The notes beneath the pieces were generated by a model, which worked only from the letters and a program-made list of their open reading frames with translations, was not told the origin of the DNA and ran no database searches. A program made the position numbers and the translations under genes. From positions 1 through 37,340 of the forward strand of contig JALZVV010000050.1 in the NCBI GenBank assembly GCA_023299935.1: a DNA stretch of 37,340 nt, written 5' to 3'. How positions within the stretch are numbered: the first letter of the stretch is position 1; every line of letters starts with the position of its first letter. This stretch comes from Dokdonia sp. GTDB lineage: Bacteria > Bacteroidota > Bacteroidia > Flavobacteriales > Flavobacteriaceae. Below are positions 16,794 to 26,242 of the stretch, piece by piece.

Positions 16794-17570
16794 CTAGGAG
16801 TTATGACCAAAAACAAGCTTCGCATTTGTCGCAGTTATCTTTGCAATCTCCTCCAAACTCATCTGATATATAGTAGCCAGTTTTTCGGCAACAAGAATTA
16901 CATAGCTACTTTCATTGCGTTTTCCTCTATGCGGCGCAGGACTGAGATAAGGCGCATCTGTCTCTAATACAATATGTTCCAATGGAATCTCAGCAAGGAA
17001 TTGATCAATCTTACCATTCTTAAAAGTAACAACACCACCTATACCTAGTTTCATATTATAGCTTATCGCTTTTATGGCTTGCTCTTTTGTTCCTGTAAAG
17101 CAATGAAAAATACCATGTAAATCCTTCCCTTTCTCTTCTTCTAGGACTTCAAAGACTTCATCAAAAGCGTCTCTACAATGGATTACTATGGGTAGTTTAT
17201 ATTTTTTGGCCAGTTGGATTTGGGTTCTAAAAGCCACTTTTTGTAAAGCTAGGGTGCTTCTATCCCAATATAAATCGACGCCTATCTCTCCTATGGCTAC
17301 AAAAGATCTCTTCTCCAATTCAGACTCCACATGAGCCATTTCTGCCTCATAATTTTCGGGCTTTACATGCGTAGGATGCAACCCCATCATAAGATGCATC
17401 TGTTCAGGATAAGCCTTTTCAAGAGTATACATGCGTTCTGTATATGCAGAGTCTATAGCAGGAATATAAAATTGCTGCACTCCAGCATCTACGGCGCGTT
17501 GTATCATTGGGTCTTGATCTTCATCAAAAGCCTCACTGTATAAATGAGTATGGGTATCTATAAATCGCAT
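16794..17570 (-). CDS. TatD-family hydrolase
   Basis: MRFIDTHTHLYSEAFDEDQD...IGEIGVDLYWDRS...LPIVIHCRDAF...LETDAPYLSPAPHRGKRNES; start at 17570 preferred. Confidence 0.95.
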   Translation of the reverse strand: MRFIDTHTHLYSEAFDEDQDPMIQRAVDAGVQQFYIPAIDSAYTERMYTLEKAYPEQMHLMMGLHPTHVKPENYEAEMAHVESELEKRSFVAIGEIGVDLYWDRSTLALQKVAFRTQIQLAKKYKLPIVIHCRDAFDEVFEVLEEEKGKDLHGIFHCFTGTKEQAIKAISYNMKLGIGGVVTFKNGKIDQFLAEIPLEHIVLETDAPYLSPAPHRGKRNESSYVILVAEKLATIYQMSLEEIAKITATNAKLVFGHNS

Positions 17571-17641
17571 GCTGCAAAAATAGGAGGTATTACGCTTTCG
17601 CGAAAGCAAAACCCATCCCACTTTATTACTTTTGCACACTT

Positions 17642-18082
17642 ATGGCAAGTCTCAGAGAATTTTTAGTAGCAAAGGGCTATACCCGTATCAAACTTAATAC
17701 GACGGCAACCAATCATCTGGAATTCAAAGCCACCGTAAACGGGATAAAAGGATCTTTTATACTAGACACGGGCGCCTCGAGCTCTTGCATAGGACTGGAA
17801 TTTGCAGATTATTTTAAACTCATTAGTGAAGATAGCGAAGTCCTGGCCGCTGGCGCTGGCGCATCAGATATGATTACTAAACTGTCTAAAGACAATAGAA
17901 TCAAAATTGGCACTTGGAAAAAAGAAGGGCTCGATATCGTACTTTTTGACCTTACCCACGTTAATACCGCATTAGAAAATCATAAGGCAGATCCTGTTCA
18001 CGGAATTCTTGGAGCAGATATTCTTAATCTAGGAAAAGGCGTGATTGATTATCAGTATAGCTGTTTCTATCTTAAAAAATAG
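17642..18082 (+). CDS. Retropepsin-like aspartyl protease family protein
   Basis: GIKGSFILDTGASSSCIG, HGILGADIL; TACTTTTG -7-like element at 17627-17634. Confidence 0.88.
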   Translation: MASLREFLVAKGYTRIKLNTTATNHLEFKATVNGIKGSFILDTGASSSCIGLEFADYFKLISEDSEVLAAGAGASDMITKLSKDNRIKIGTWKKEGLDIVLFDLTHVNTALENHKADPVHGILGADILNLGKGVIDYQYSCFYLKK

Positions 18083-18115
18083 ATCTCTTGCATACGGGAG
18101 ATTATCAAAAAACAA

Positions 18116-18508
18116 GTGAAATACGTAACGAGCATATTTATATTTATTACCTCACTCGCGGTATTTTCTCAAGAAGATGCGCAAAGAGTTTTTCACAAAC
18201 AGTTTACTAAAGAAGATGGTCTTAATATAGAAACGATTAATACCATTGCCCAGAACAATAACGGTTGTGTGTTGCTAGGTGGTGGGATTACGCAAGTGCG
18301 CTTGGACTTATTGGGAGAAACACAACCCACTACATTACAACGTTTTAATTTCTATTCCTTTCATACTATTGCATTACCTGATAATGATTTGAGTAGTGTA
18401 AAATACATTCATAAAAGAAAAAATGGGGATTTTTATGTCCTTACAGAACAATCACTATATCTATTCAACCTTATTACCACAAGCTTTAAAAAAATTGTGA
18501 GTCCATAA
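18116..18508 (+). pseudogene. Truncated N-terminal relic of a beta-propeller (Reg_prop) sensor/HTCC-type regulator
   Basis: Signal peptide then FHKQFTKEDGLNIETINTIAQNNNG...; stops after 130 aa and continues in-frame as KSGIYKIYNSNNKKYIITQYGFEVIVNNL*. Confidence 0.55.
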
Positions 18509-18772
18509 AAATCAGGGATTTATAAAATTTACAACTCTAACAACAAAAAATATATAATCACACAATACGGGTTTGAAGTGATTGTAAATAACCTATAAAC
18601 AAGAACATAAGAACTTATTTTCTCCCTATAATTCCTTTTCATTCCGACAAGCCATCCTACAGGCAGGGGCGGGAATCTCAACTTCCGTTTCAATATCCTT
18701 CCTCATTCGACATTCATCATTCAAAAATCATCATTCAACAATCAAAAATCTCCAATCCCCACTATGTACCCC

Positions 18773-18798
18773 TACGTAATTTTTGCACTACCTACGTA
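18773..18798 (+). promoter_or_regulatory. Two direct CCTACGTA boxes spaced 20 bp
   Basis: TACGTA at 18773-18778 and 18793-18798 within cccctacgtaatttttgcactacctacgtattt. Confidence 0.4.
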
Positions 18799-18839
18799 TT
18801 TCATACTCTCCAAAGAAGTGCTATTTTTACTTCATAATA

Positions 18840-18930
18840 ACAAATCAAAAAGATTGTAATTGATAGTAAGTTAATCGGGGGATAGATTTACTATAAAAGA
18901 AAAACCGAGAATAGATTCTCGGTTTTTGCT
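18840..18930 (+). ncRNA. Candidate small RNA with G-rich loop and strong terminator
   Basis: AGTAAGTTAATCGGGGGATAGATTTACT pairable segment followed by AAAACCGAGAAT-AG-ATTCTCGGTTTTT; not part of any ORF. Confidence 0.35.
18900..18927 (+). terminator. Rho-independent terminator hairpin
   Basis: AAAACCGAGAATAGATTCTCGGTTTTT. Confidence 0.75.
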
Positions 18931-18965
18931 TTTCTATCAAATTATAATACTACTATTTACTCCAT

Positions 18966-18995
18966 AAAAAAAGACCGAACAAAAATTCGGCCTTA
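18966..18995 (-). terminator. Terminator of the DinB-family gene
   Basis: Minus: AAGGCCGAATTTTTGTTCGGTCTTTTTTT. Confidence 0.7.
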
Positions 18996-19020
18996 TATAG
19001 TTTACAATATATATTCTTAT

Positions 19021-19515
19021 TTATATCAAACTCTCATCTGCAGAGGCTACATAACTTGCTGGCACTTTTAGATTATTCATTCGCAAGTACACCCCTAATT
19101 GTGCTCTATGATGGATGGTATGGCTAATTACTAAATTACGAAACACATCTTGCTTAGCTACATTATTAATGTAGGTGGTTTCTCCATTTTTTAATGTCCA
19201 CGTATTTGTAAGTTGATCTTCTGGCATTTGTGCCAAAGCCTCTCTCGCTTGTGTTACATTAGCTTCAAAAAGTGCAACGATCGCTTCTTTTGTTTTTGCA
19301 GGCTCAGATGGAGGTAATTGACTCAAATCAAAACTAGACATCCCGGTAATTGCAGGCACAAAAGCAGGAATATTAGCAATATGATTCATTAAGCTTGTTG
19401 CGTCCATTGATTTTTCATGAGGCTTATAAGCAAAAAAGTCATCTGATATCACATCAAAAAAACGACGTGTGGTATTCATCTCTTGTTCAAAATTTGCAGC
19501 AATTGATTCTTTCAT
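19021..19515 (-). CDS. DinB-family protein
   Basis: NFEQEMNTTRRFFDVISDDFFAYKPHEKSMDATSLMNHIANIP...VISHTIHHRAQLGVYLRM. Confidence 0.9.
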   Translation of the reverse strand: MKESIAANFEQEMNTTRRFFDVISDDFFAYKPHEKSMDATSLMNHIANIPAFVPAITGMSSFDLSQLPPSEPAKTKEAIVALFEANVTQAREALAQMPEDQLTNTWTLKNGETTYINNVAKQDVFRNLVISHTIHHRAQLGVYLRMNNLKVPASYVASADESLI

Positions 19516-19666
19516 GGTATAGTATTTAAGTTAGATTATTTAAATTTCTTTTCAAGATAATAAGGTTCTACATAGTCTTTATCTCTCCAATGTATGCTTA
19601 AGTGGTCACCATTAATTATAATTCCTTTCAAGATTATGATTTTTTTAATTGAAACTACCACAAAAA

Positions 19667-19692
19667 AAAGCCGAACACATAGGTTCGGCTTT
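19667..19692 (-). terminator. Terminator of odhB
   Basis: AAAGCCGAAC...GTTCGGCTTT with minus-strand T run. Confidence 0.85.
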
Positions 19693-19714
19693 ATATTATA
19701 AGCTGCAATAATAA

Positions 19715-20926
19715 TTACATTTCTAAGGCTTTCTTAGGATCTCCATTCATTAGTATGTTAATTGGGTCTTCTAAAGCTTCTTTTACTGCTACTAAAAATC
19801 CTACAGATTCTTTACCATCAATGATACGGTGATCGTAGGATAAAGCAACAAACATTATAGGTGCGATGACAACTTGCCCATCTATAGCAACAGGACGTTC
19901 TACAATATTATGCATTCCTAGAATCCCTGATTGTGGCGGGTTAATAATAGGAGTAGATAACATAGACCCAAACACTCCTCCATTAGAAATGGTAAAAGTT
20001 CCGCCTGTCATCTCATCTACTGTAATTTTACCATCACGAGCACGTATAGCTAGGCGCTTTACCTCACTCTCTACACCTCTAAAAGAAAGATTCTCTGCAT
20101 TGCGAATAACAGGAACCATTAATCCTTTAGGACCAGAAACCGCAATGGAAATATCTTTATAGTCAAACGTAAGCATTTCCTTCCCATCTATCATACTATT
20201 TACAGAAGGATACATCTCTAACGCTCTTACTACCGCAAGTGTAAAGAAGGACATAAACCCTAAACTCACCCCGTGTTTTGCTTTAAAATCTTCTTTGTAC
20301 TGCTTACGCAAGTCAAATATAGGCTGCATATTCACTTCGTTAAAAGTGGTAAGCATAGCCGTTGTATTCTTTGCTTCTACCAGGCGCTCTGCTACTTTGC
20401 GACGCAGCATAGATAATTTTGTACGACTCTCTCCTCGTGTTCCAAGTCCTGGAGTACCCATAGATGGTTGTGCTTGTACAGCATCATCTTTAGTAACGCG
20501 ACCATCACGACCTGTTCCAGTCACGTGGCTAGCACTCATTCCTTTTTCATCAAGAATTTTCTTAGCTGCAGGACTTGGTGTTCCAGAAGCATATGTCTTG
20601 GCTACTGGCGTCTCAACCTTAGGAGCGGGAGCTGCTTTTTCTTCGGCTTTAGGAGCTGCCTCTTTTTTTGCACCGCCAGCAGGAGCTTTTGCTGCTGTAT
20701 CAATAAGACAAACTACTGCGCCTACTTCTACTGCGTCTCCTTCTTCTGCTTTGAGGGTGATAACGCCACTCATTTCTGCAGGGAGTTCTAAGGTTGCTTT
20801 ATCGCTATCTACTTCGGCTATTGCCTGATCCTTCTCTACATAATCGCCATCTTCTACAAGCCATTGTGCAATTTCTACTTCGGTGATGGACTCTCCCGGT
20901 GAAGGGACTTTCATTTCTAAAACCAT
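19715..20926 (-). CDS. odhB: 2-oxoglutarate dehydrogenase E2 (dihydrolipoyl succinyltransferase)
   Basis: [51 protein letters not shown] lipoyl domain; catalytic [16 protein letters not shown]; start at 20926 preferred. Confidence 0.97.
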   Translation of the reverse strand: MVLEMKVPSPGESITEVEIAQWLVEDGDYVEKDQAIAEVDSDKATLELPAEMSGVITLKAEEGDAVEVGAVVCLIDTAAKAPAGGAKKEAAPKAEEKAAPAPKVETPVAKTYASGTPSPAAKKILDEKGMSASHVTGTGRDGRVTKDDAVQAQPSMGTPGLGTRGESRTKLSMLRRKVAERLVEAKNTTAMLTTFNEVNMQPIFDLRKQYKEDFKAKHGVSLGFMSFFTLAVVRALEMYPSVNSMIDGKEMLTFDYKDISIAVSGPKGLMVPVIRNAENLSFRGVESEVKRLAIRARDGKITVDEMTGGTFTISNGGVFGSMLSTPIINPPQSGILGMHNIVERPVAIDGQVVIAPIMFVALSYDHRIIDGKESVGFLVAVKEALEDPINILMNGDPKKALEM

Positions 20927-21014
20927 AGTTTTTCTATTTAATTTCCGCGGAAGCGAAAATCTCATCCTTAATTATTTATTATTTTTATTGTTCCTGAATT
21001 ATCAACACTTCCAC

Positions 21015-23768
21015 CTAGACCGAAGTCTTTTGAATTTCAAAAACGCTATCAATTACTTTTTTATGCCTTGCCTTAGAGCGTGCACTACTACCTGCTGCTG
21101 GCGAGCTATATGCATAACGTGCACATAGACGCAGCTTCACTTGACTAAAATTCATAAGCATATACCCCCAAGCTCCCATATTACGAGGCTCTTCTTGTGC
21201 CCACACATAATCTGTTACATTAGGATAACTGTTTATAATAGTCTCCAGCTGCTTTTGTGGTAATGGAAACAATTGTTCAATACGCACTAAAGCCACATCT
21301 TCTCTATTATTCTCTGTACGGCGCTCCAATAAATCATAATAAAATTTACCTGTACAGAATACCAGTGATTTTACTTTTTGCTTATCTACACCTTCATCAT
21401 CAAAAACTTCCTGAAAACTCCCCGTTGCGAGTTCTTCTTTAGTACTCACAACAAGTGGGTGTCTTAATAAAGATTTAGGCGTAAATACGACAAGCGGCTT
21501 TCTAAAATTCCACTTCATCTGGCGACGTAATAAGTGGAAAAAGTTTGCTGGTGTTGTCACATCTGCCATTATCATATTATCGCGAGAGCACAACTGTAAG
21601 TAACGCTCCATACGTGCACTAGAATGCTCTGATCCCTGCCCTTCATAGCCATGTGGTAATAACATTACGAGTCCGTTTTGTGTTTTCCACTTAGACTCTG
21701 CCGCAGAGATATACTGGTCCAACATAATCTGAGCTCCGTTAGAAAAATCTCCAAATTGTGCTTCCCAAATCGTTAAAGTTTTTGGCGATGCCATTGCATA
21801 GCCATAATCAAAACCTACTACTCCATACTCAGAAAGCAAAGAGTTATAAATATCCATTTTTCCCGCCAAGTCAAGACGGTTGTGAAGATTGATCTCTTCT
21901 ACATCATCTTCTGTCTTTATTATGGCATGACGGTGGGAGAAGGTGCCTCGTTCTACATCCTGTCCAGAAATACGAACATTAAACCCTTCTTCCATTAAAC
22001 TCGCATAGGCAAGTAATTCGCCCATTCCCCAATCTAATGCATTCTTCTTTGTATACTGTTCGTTACGCCCAGCTATGATACGCTGTATCTTACGAATAAA
22101 CTTCTTATCCTCCGGTAGTTTTGTAATGCCATCTGCCAGTTTATCAAGCTTCTTGAGTGCATAAGTCGTATCTACAGGAGCAAGAATATCTTCCTTAGTC
22201 CCTAATTGGTACCCTTCCCAATCATCGGCGAGAATTTCAGTGATGACGGTTTTATTCTTTTTACGAGACGCTTCCAGATCTTCTTCTAGATCAGCCTTAT
22301 ATTCTTTCTCTATATCTTTTACAAAGCCCTCTTCTATAATACCTTGGTCTAGCAATTGAGCGGCATAAATATCTCGAGGGGTTTTATGCTTCTTAATCGC
22401 TTTATACAATTGAGGCTGAGTGAACATAGGCTCATCGCCTTCATTATGTCCATACTTACGATATCCCAAAATGTCAATAAAGACATCTTTACCAAATTCC
22501 ATTCGATAGTCCAGTGCAAACTGAAATGCGTGACATACTGCCTCCACATCATCCCCATTTACGTGCAATACAGGAGAAAGTGTAACTTTACTTACGTCTG
22601 TGCTATATGTAGAAGAACGGGCATCTAAGTAATTTGTAGTAAATCCTACTTGGTTATTTGCTACAATATGTATAGTTCCGCCTGTACGATAGCCATCAAG
22701 TTGTGCCATTTGCACAATCTCATAAGCAATACCTTGTCCTGCTATTGCTGCATCACCGTGAATGGCGATAGGCAATATTTTTTTATCATCACCACCTAAT
22801 TGATTGTCAATCTTAGCACGTGACATCCCTTCTATAACTGCTCCCACAGTTTCAAGGTGAGATGGATTAGGGGCTAAATCCATACGGATTTTACGTCCTT
22901 TATCGCTTTCGCGAAAGCTGGTCCAACCCATATGATACTTAACATCACCATCAAAAAGCTCATCTTCATCATATTCTTTCCCGTCAAACTCAGAGAAAAT
23001 AGCCTCTGGTGACTTTCCAAAAATATTAGCTAACACATTCAAACGGCCTCTATGTGCCATCCCCAGTACAAACTGTTCGATCCCTTTTTCTGACCCACGC
23101 TCAATAAGTGCATCCAGTCCAGGAATCATAGCATCCAATCCTTCTACAGAAAAACGTTTTTGCCCCACATACTTAGAATGTAAAAAAGTCTCAAATGAAA
23201 CAGCTTGGTTCAATTTTTTAAGAATATGTTTTTTCTCATCCACTGCAAAGCTTGGATGATTATCGTTGGTATTCAACCAGTTTTGAATCCATTGGATTTC
23301 TTTGGGGTCACGTATGTACATATACTCTACCCCTATAGCGTCACAATAGATGGCTTCTACATGTTCTCTTATTTTTCTTAAGCTGGTTTTTCCTAACCCT
23401 AGAATAGATCCTGCTTCAAAGAATTTATCTAAATCTGATTCTGAAAGGCCAAAGTTGCCTAATTCCAGCGTAGGTTCATACTTGCGTCTGGCGCGTACTG
23501 GATTTGTTTTGGTAAACAGGTGACCACGAGTACGGTAAGCATCAATAAGTTTTACTACCTGAAATTCTTTTTGAACATTTTCTGGTAGTACAGCTACGCC
23601 TCCCATCTCTGAAGAAACCGCCTCACCACTCTCCATACCAAAGTCAAAACCTTGGAAAAATGCACGCCAACTAGGCTCTACACTATCTGGGTTCAATAAA
23701 TATTGGTCGTATAGCTCTGCAAAATATGCAGTATGCGCAGCGTTTAAAAATGAAAATCTATCCATCAT
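21015..23768 (-). CDS. odhA: 2-oxoglutarate dehydrogenase E1
   Basis: HRGRLNVLANIFGKSPEAIFSEFDG...HGDAAIAGQGIAYE...LLPHGYEGQGSEHSSARMERYLQL. Confidence 0.97.
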   Translation of the reverse strand: MMDRFSFLNAAHTAYFAELYDQYLLNPDSVEPSWRAFFQGFDFGMESGEAVSSEMGGVAVLPENVQKEFQVVKLIDAYRTRGHLFTKTNPVRARRKYEPTLELGNFGLSESDLDKFFEAGSILGLGKTSLRKIREHVEAIYCDAIGVEYMYIRDPKEIQWIQNWLNTNDNHPSFAVDEKKHILKKLNQAVSFETFLHSKYVGQKRFSVEGLDAMIPGLDALIERGSEKGIEQFVLGMAHRGRLNVLANIFGKSPEAIFSEFDGKEYDEDELFDGDVKYHMGWTSFRESDKGRKIRMDLAPNPSHLETVGAVIEGMSRAKIDNQLGGDDKKILPIAIHGDAAIAGQGIAYEIVQMAQLDGYRTGGTIHIVANNQVGFTTNYLDARSSTYSTDVSKVTLSPVLHVNGDDVEAVCHAFQFALDYRMEFGKDVFIDILGYRKYGHNEGDEPMFTQPQLYKAIKKHKTPRDIYAAQLLDQGIIEEGFVKDIEKEYKADLEEDLEASRKKNKTVITEILADDWEGYQLGTKEDILAPVDTTYALKKLDKLADGITKLPEDKKFIRKIQRIIAGRNEQYTKKNALDWGMGELLAYASLMEEGFNVRISGQDVERGTFSHRHAIIKTEDDVEEINLHNRLDLAGKMDIYNSLLSEYGVVGFDYGYAMASPKTLTIWEAQFGDFSNGAQIMLDQYISAAESKWKTQNGLVMLLPHGYEGQGSEHSSARMERYLQLCSRDNMIMADVTTPANFFHLLRRQMKWNFRKPLVVFTPKSLLRHPLVVSTKEELATGSFQEVFDDEGVDKQKVKSLVFCTGKFYYDLLERRTENNREDVALVRIEQLFPLPQKQLETIINSYPNVTDYVWAQEEPRNMGAWGYMLMNFSQVKLRLCARYAYSSPAAGSSARSKARHKKVIDSVFEIQKTSV

Positions 23769-23875
23769 AGGTTAAAATAGTCGGTCAAGTGACCTTGGTC
23801 GAACAAAAATACGACTTTTAACATTTTAGGATATAGATTTCCTATATTTATCACAGATAATTAGTATCAAAACCT

Positions 23876-24418
23876 ATGAAAATGAACACACGCATCAATT
23901 CTCTGCTTGTTTTAGCAGCTATTTTATTTTTTTCACCTCTAGCTATTGGACAAAATGACCTGATAAAACCTAAAAGTGACTTTTGGAAAAAAGTACGCTT
24001 TGGAGGAGGCTTAGGACTAAATTTTGGTAATAATTTTACCAACATCAATATATCACCCAGTGCCTTATACCAACCTAACGAGTATATCGCTTTTGGTCCA
24101 GGTTTAAATTATACCTTTCAGAGATTTGCTGACACCAGAAACTCAATTATAGGAGCAAGTGCTATTATCCTGGCAAATCCTATAGACTTTTTACAACTTT
24201 CTGGAGAATTAGAACAATTGAGAGTAAACCGCTCTTTTGATGGTCGTCCAGATGAAGACCCATTTAACAATACCGCTCTCTTTCTTGGAGCTGGATATCG
24301 ATTGAATGTAGGAGGTAATAGTTTAGGCGCAGTGGGAATTCGTTATAATGTATTGTTTAGAGAATCAGACGGGATATATCAAGATGCGTGGTTGCCATTT
24401 GTAAGGGTTTATTTCTAG
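23876..24418 (+). CDS. Small exported beta-barrel-like protein
   Basis: Signal peptide then WKKVRFGGGLGLNFGNNFTNINISPSALYQPNEYIAFGPGLNYTF...; C-terminal aromatic VRVYF. Confidence 0.75.
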   Translation: MKMNTRINSLLVLAAILFFSPLAIGQNDLIKPKSDFWKKVRFGGGLGLNFGNNFTNINISPSALYQPNEYIAFGPGLNYTFQRFADTRNSIIGASAIILANPIDFLQLSGELEQLRVNRSFDGRPDEDPFNNTALFLGAGYRLNVGGNSLGAVGIRYNVLFRESDGIYQDAWLPFVRVYF

Positions 24419-24517
24419 TCCGTAGTCCTATGGAATTAATTAGCAGTTACAACTTAATCCAAGCTACTTTTTACTAAATACCTTCTACTAGTTATTACGT
24501 ACTCAAGAGCACTGCTG

Positions 24518-25492
24518 TTATACCGTTCGTTTCATAAGACCTAAACCAAACTCACGTAGCAGTTGTTTTTTATCTTCAGAAATTTCTAGATTTTCTAGAG
24601 ATTCAAAAGCGAGTTGGGTATATTTTGCCATTTCATCTTGAGTTGCTTGTGCAGCGCCACTGGCAATAAACTGTTCCTTTACGGTTTCTATTTTTTCGGT
24701 GGGATTTGTAGGCGCAATAGAAAAGAGATGTTCTAATTGTTGCGCTTCATCTTTATCAGAATTTTGCAAAGCCGTCAAATACAAAAAAGTCTTTTTATTT
24801 TCAATAATATCGCCACCTACCTGTTTCCCAAAGGTCTCCGGATCTCCAAAAGCATCTAGATAATCGTCCTGCAACTGGAAAGCAATACCTAAATCGCGTC
24901 CATAGTTATAGATCGATTCTTGACAGCTTTCTGATGCTCCGGCAACAATGGCTCCCATTTTAAGCGAGGCCGCTACAAGAACAGCCGTTTTATATTCAAT
25001 CATTTTTAGATATTCTGGAATAGAGACATCATCACGAGTTTCAAAATCCACATCATATTGCTGCCCTTCACAAACTTCTATTGCGGTTTTGGAAAATAGC
25101 TTCGCAAGCTTGCGAAAGATTTCTCCATCATAATTTTCAAACAATTGATAGGCTCGTATAAGCATCGCATCTCCAGATAGAATCCCCGTATTTACATCCC
25201 ACTTTTCATGCACGGTTTCCTGCCCACGGCGCAAAGGGGCATCATCCATAATATCATCATGTACTAAAGAAAAATTATGAAATATCTCTATCGCTAATGC
25301 CGCATCTAAAGCCTTTTCATAAGGAGCATTGTACAACTCTGCAGCAAGCAAGGTAAGTACGGGACGCAAACGCTTCCCTCCTAATTTCAAAATATAATCT
25401 ATAGGCTCATATAAATTAAAAGGCTCTTTGATAAAAGTACGCTCTTCTAAATATTCTATAAAAAGGGATGAATATTCTGGAATGGAATGCAT
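24518..25492 (-). CDS. Polyprenyl (isoprenoid) diphosphate synthase
   Basis: GGKRLRPVLTLLAAELY, HNFSLVHDDIMDDAPLRRG (FARM), AFQLQDDYLDAFGD (SARM). Confidence 0.95.
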   Translation of the reverse strand: MHSIPEYSSLFIEYLEERTFIKEPFNLYEPIDYILKLGGKRLRPVLTLLAAELYNAPYEKALDAALAIEIFHNFSLVHDDIMDDAPLRRGQETVHEKWDVNTGILSGDAMLIRAYQLFENYDGEIFRKLAKLFSKTAIEVCEGQQYDVDFETRDDVSIPEYLKMIEYKTAVLVAASLKMGAIVAGASESCQESIYNYGRDLGIAFQLQDDYLDAFGDPETFGKQVGGDIIENKKTFLYLTALQNSDKDEAQQLEHLFSIAPTNPTEKIETVKEQFIASGAAQATQDEMAKYTQLAFESLENLEISEDKKQLLREFGLGLMKRTV

Positions 25493-25586
25493 AGGTAGTG
25501 TTTAAAGCGTAAAAATAAGACTTCAAAATGGGAATTCTTGTATTACGCTTTCGCGAAAGCAAAATTAATTAATAAACAAAAACTTA

Positions 25587-25626
25587 GGAAACTTTTTTAG
25601 TTTCTAAAGTTTCCATTGTACATTTG
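25587..25626 (+). promoter_or_regulatory. TetR-type operator dyad overlapping a TAnnTTTG promoter
   Basis: GGAAACTTT-N10-AAAGTTTCC (25587-25614, perfect 9-bp arms) and TACATTTG (25619-25626), 10 bp before ATG 25637. Confidence 0.7.
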
Positions 25627-25636
25627 CTGTCCATTT

Positions 25637-26242
25637 ATGAAAGAAAAAATTATTCATACCGCCACCGAATTATTTCTTAAACAGGGATTTAAGAGTGTGA
25701 CCATGGATGAGATCGCCGCAGAGCTCACCATGTCTAAAAAAACACTCTACCAGCATTATAGTAACAAGGAAACCATTATTGCTGTCGTGGTAGATAATCT
25801 TTTTGAGCATATCTGCGGGGTTATTGACGAAATTTGCGCGCTAAAACAAAATCCAATAGTAGAGGTGTACGAGATTAAAAAGCAACTCATGCATCATCTC
25901 AAAGATGAAGCCTCTGCACCAATGCATCAATTAAACAAATACTACCCTCGTATATACTCCTCCCTAAAAGCAAGGCAATTTGATTATATGCAAAATTGTG
26001 TTGTAGACAATATACAACGTGGTATGGAAGAGGGTCTGTTCCGGGACAATATAGATGTGGGGTTTGTGAGTAGGATATATTTTAATGGTGTAACGGGCAT
26101 TAAAGACCCGCATCTATTTCCTATAAAAATGTTTGCCCCCAAGGAACTTTTTGAATCCTTCCTAGAATACCACCTACGAGGCATTGTGACCCCAAAAGGG
26201 CGAAGCATCTTAAACAAGCTAATTCATTCAACTCAAGATTAA
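25637..26242 (+). CDS. TetR/AcrR-family transcriptional regulator
   Basis: MKEKIIHTATELFLKQGFKSVTMDEIAAELTMSKKTLYQHYSNKETII. Confidence 0.95.
   Translation: MKEKIIHTATELFLKQGFKSVTMDEIAAELTMSKKTLYQHYSNKETIIAVVVDNLFEHICGVIDEICALKQNPIVEVYEIKKQLMHHLKDEASAPMHQLNKYYPRIYSSLKARQFDYMQNCVVDNIQRGMEEGLFRDNIDVGFVSRIYFNGVTGIKDPHLFPIKMFAPKELFESFLEYHLRGIVTPKGRSILNKLIHSTQD

Noticed and set aside
20295-20828. 177-aa ORF antisense to odhB
   Set aside because: Lies entirely opposite the conserved lipoyl/linker coding region; composition is explained by the complement of Ala/Lys/Glu-rich codons.
20945-20958. TTCCGCGGAAGC-type sequence upstream of odhB as a palindrome copy
   Set aside because: Palindromic but four mismatches across the 14-bp consensus; treated as chance or too degenerate.
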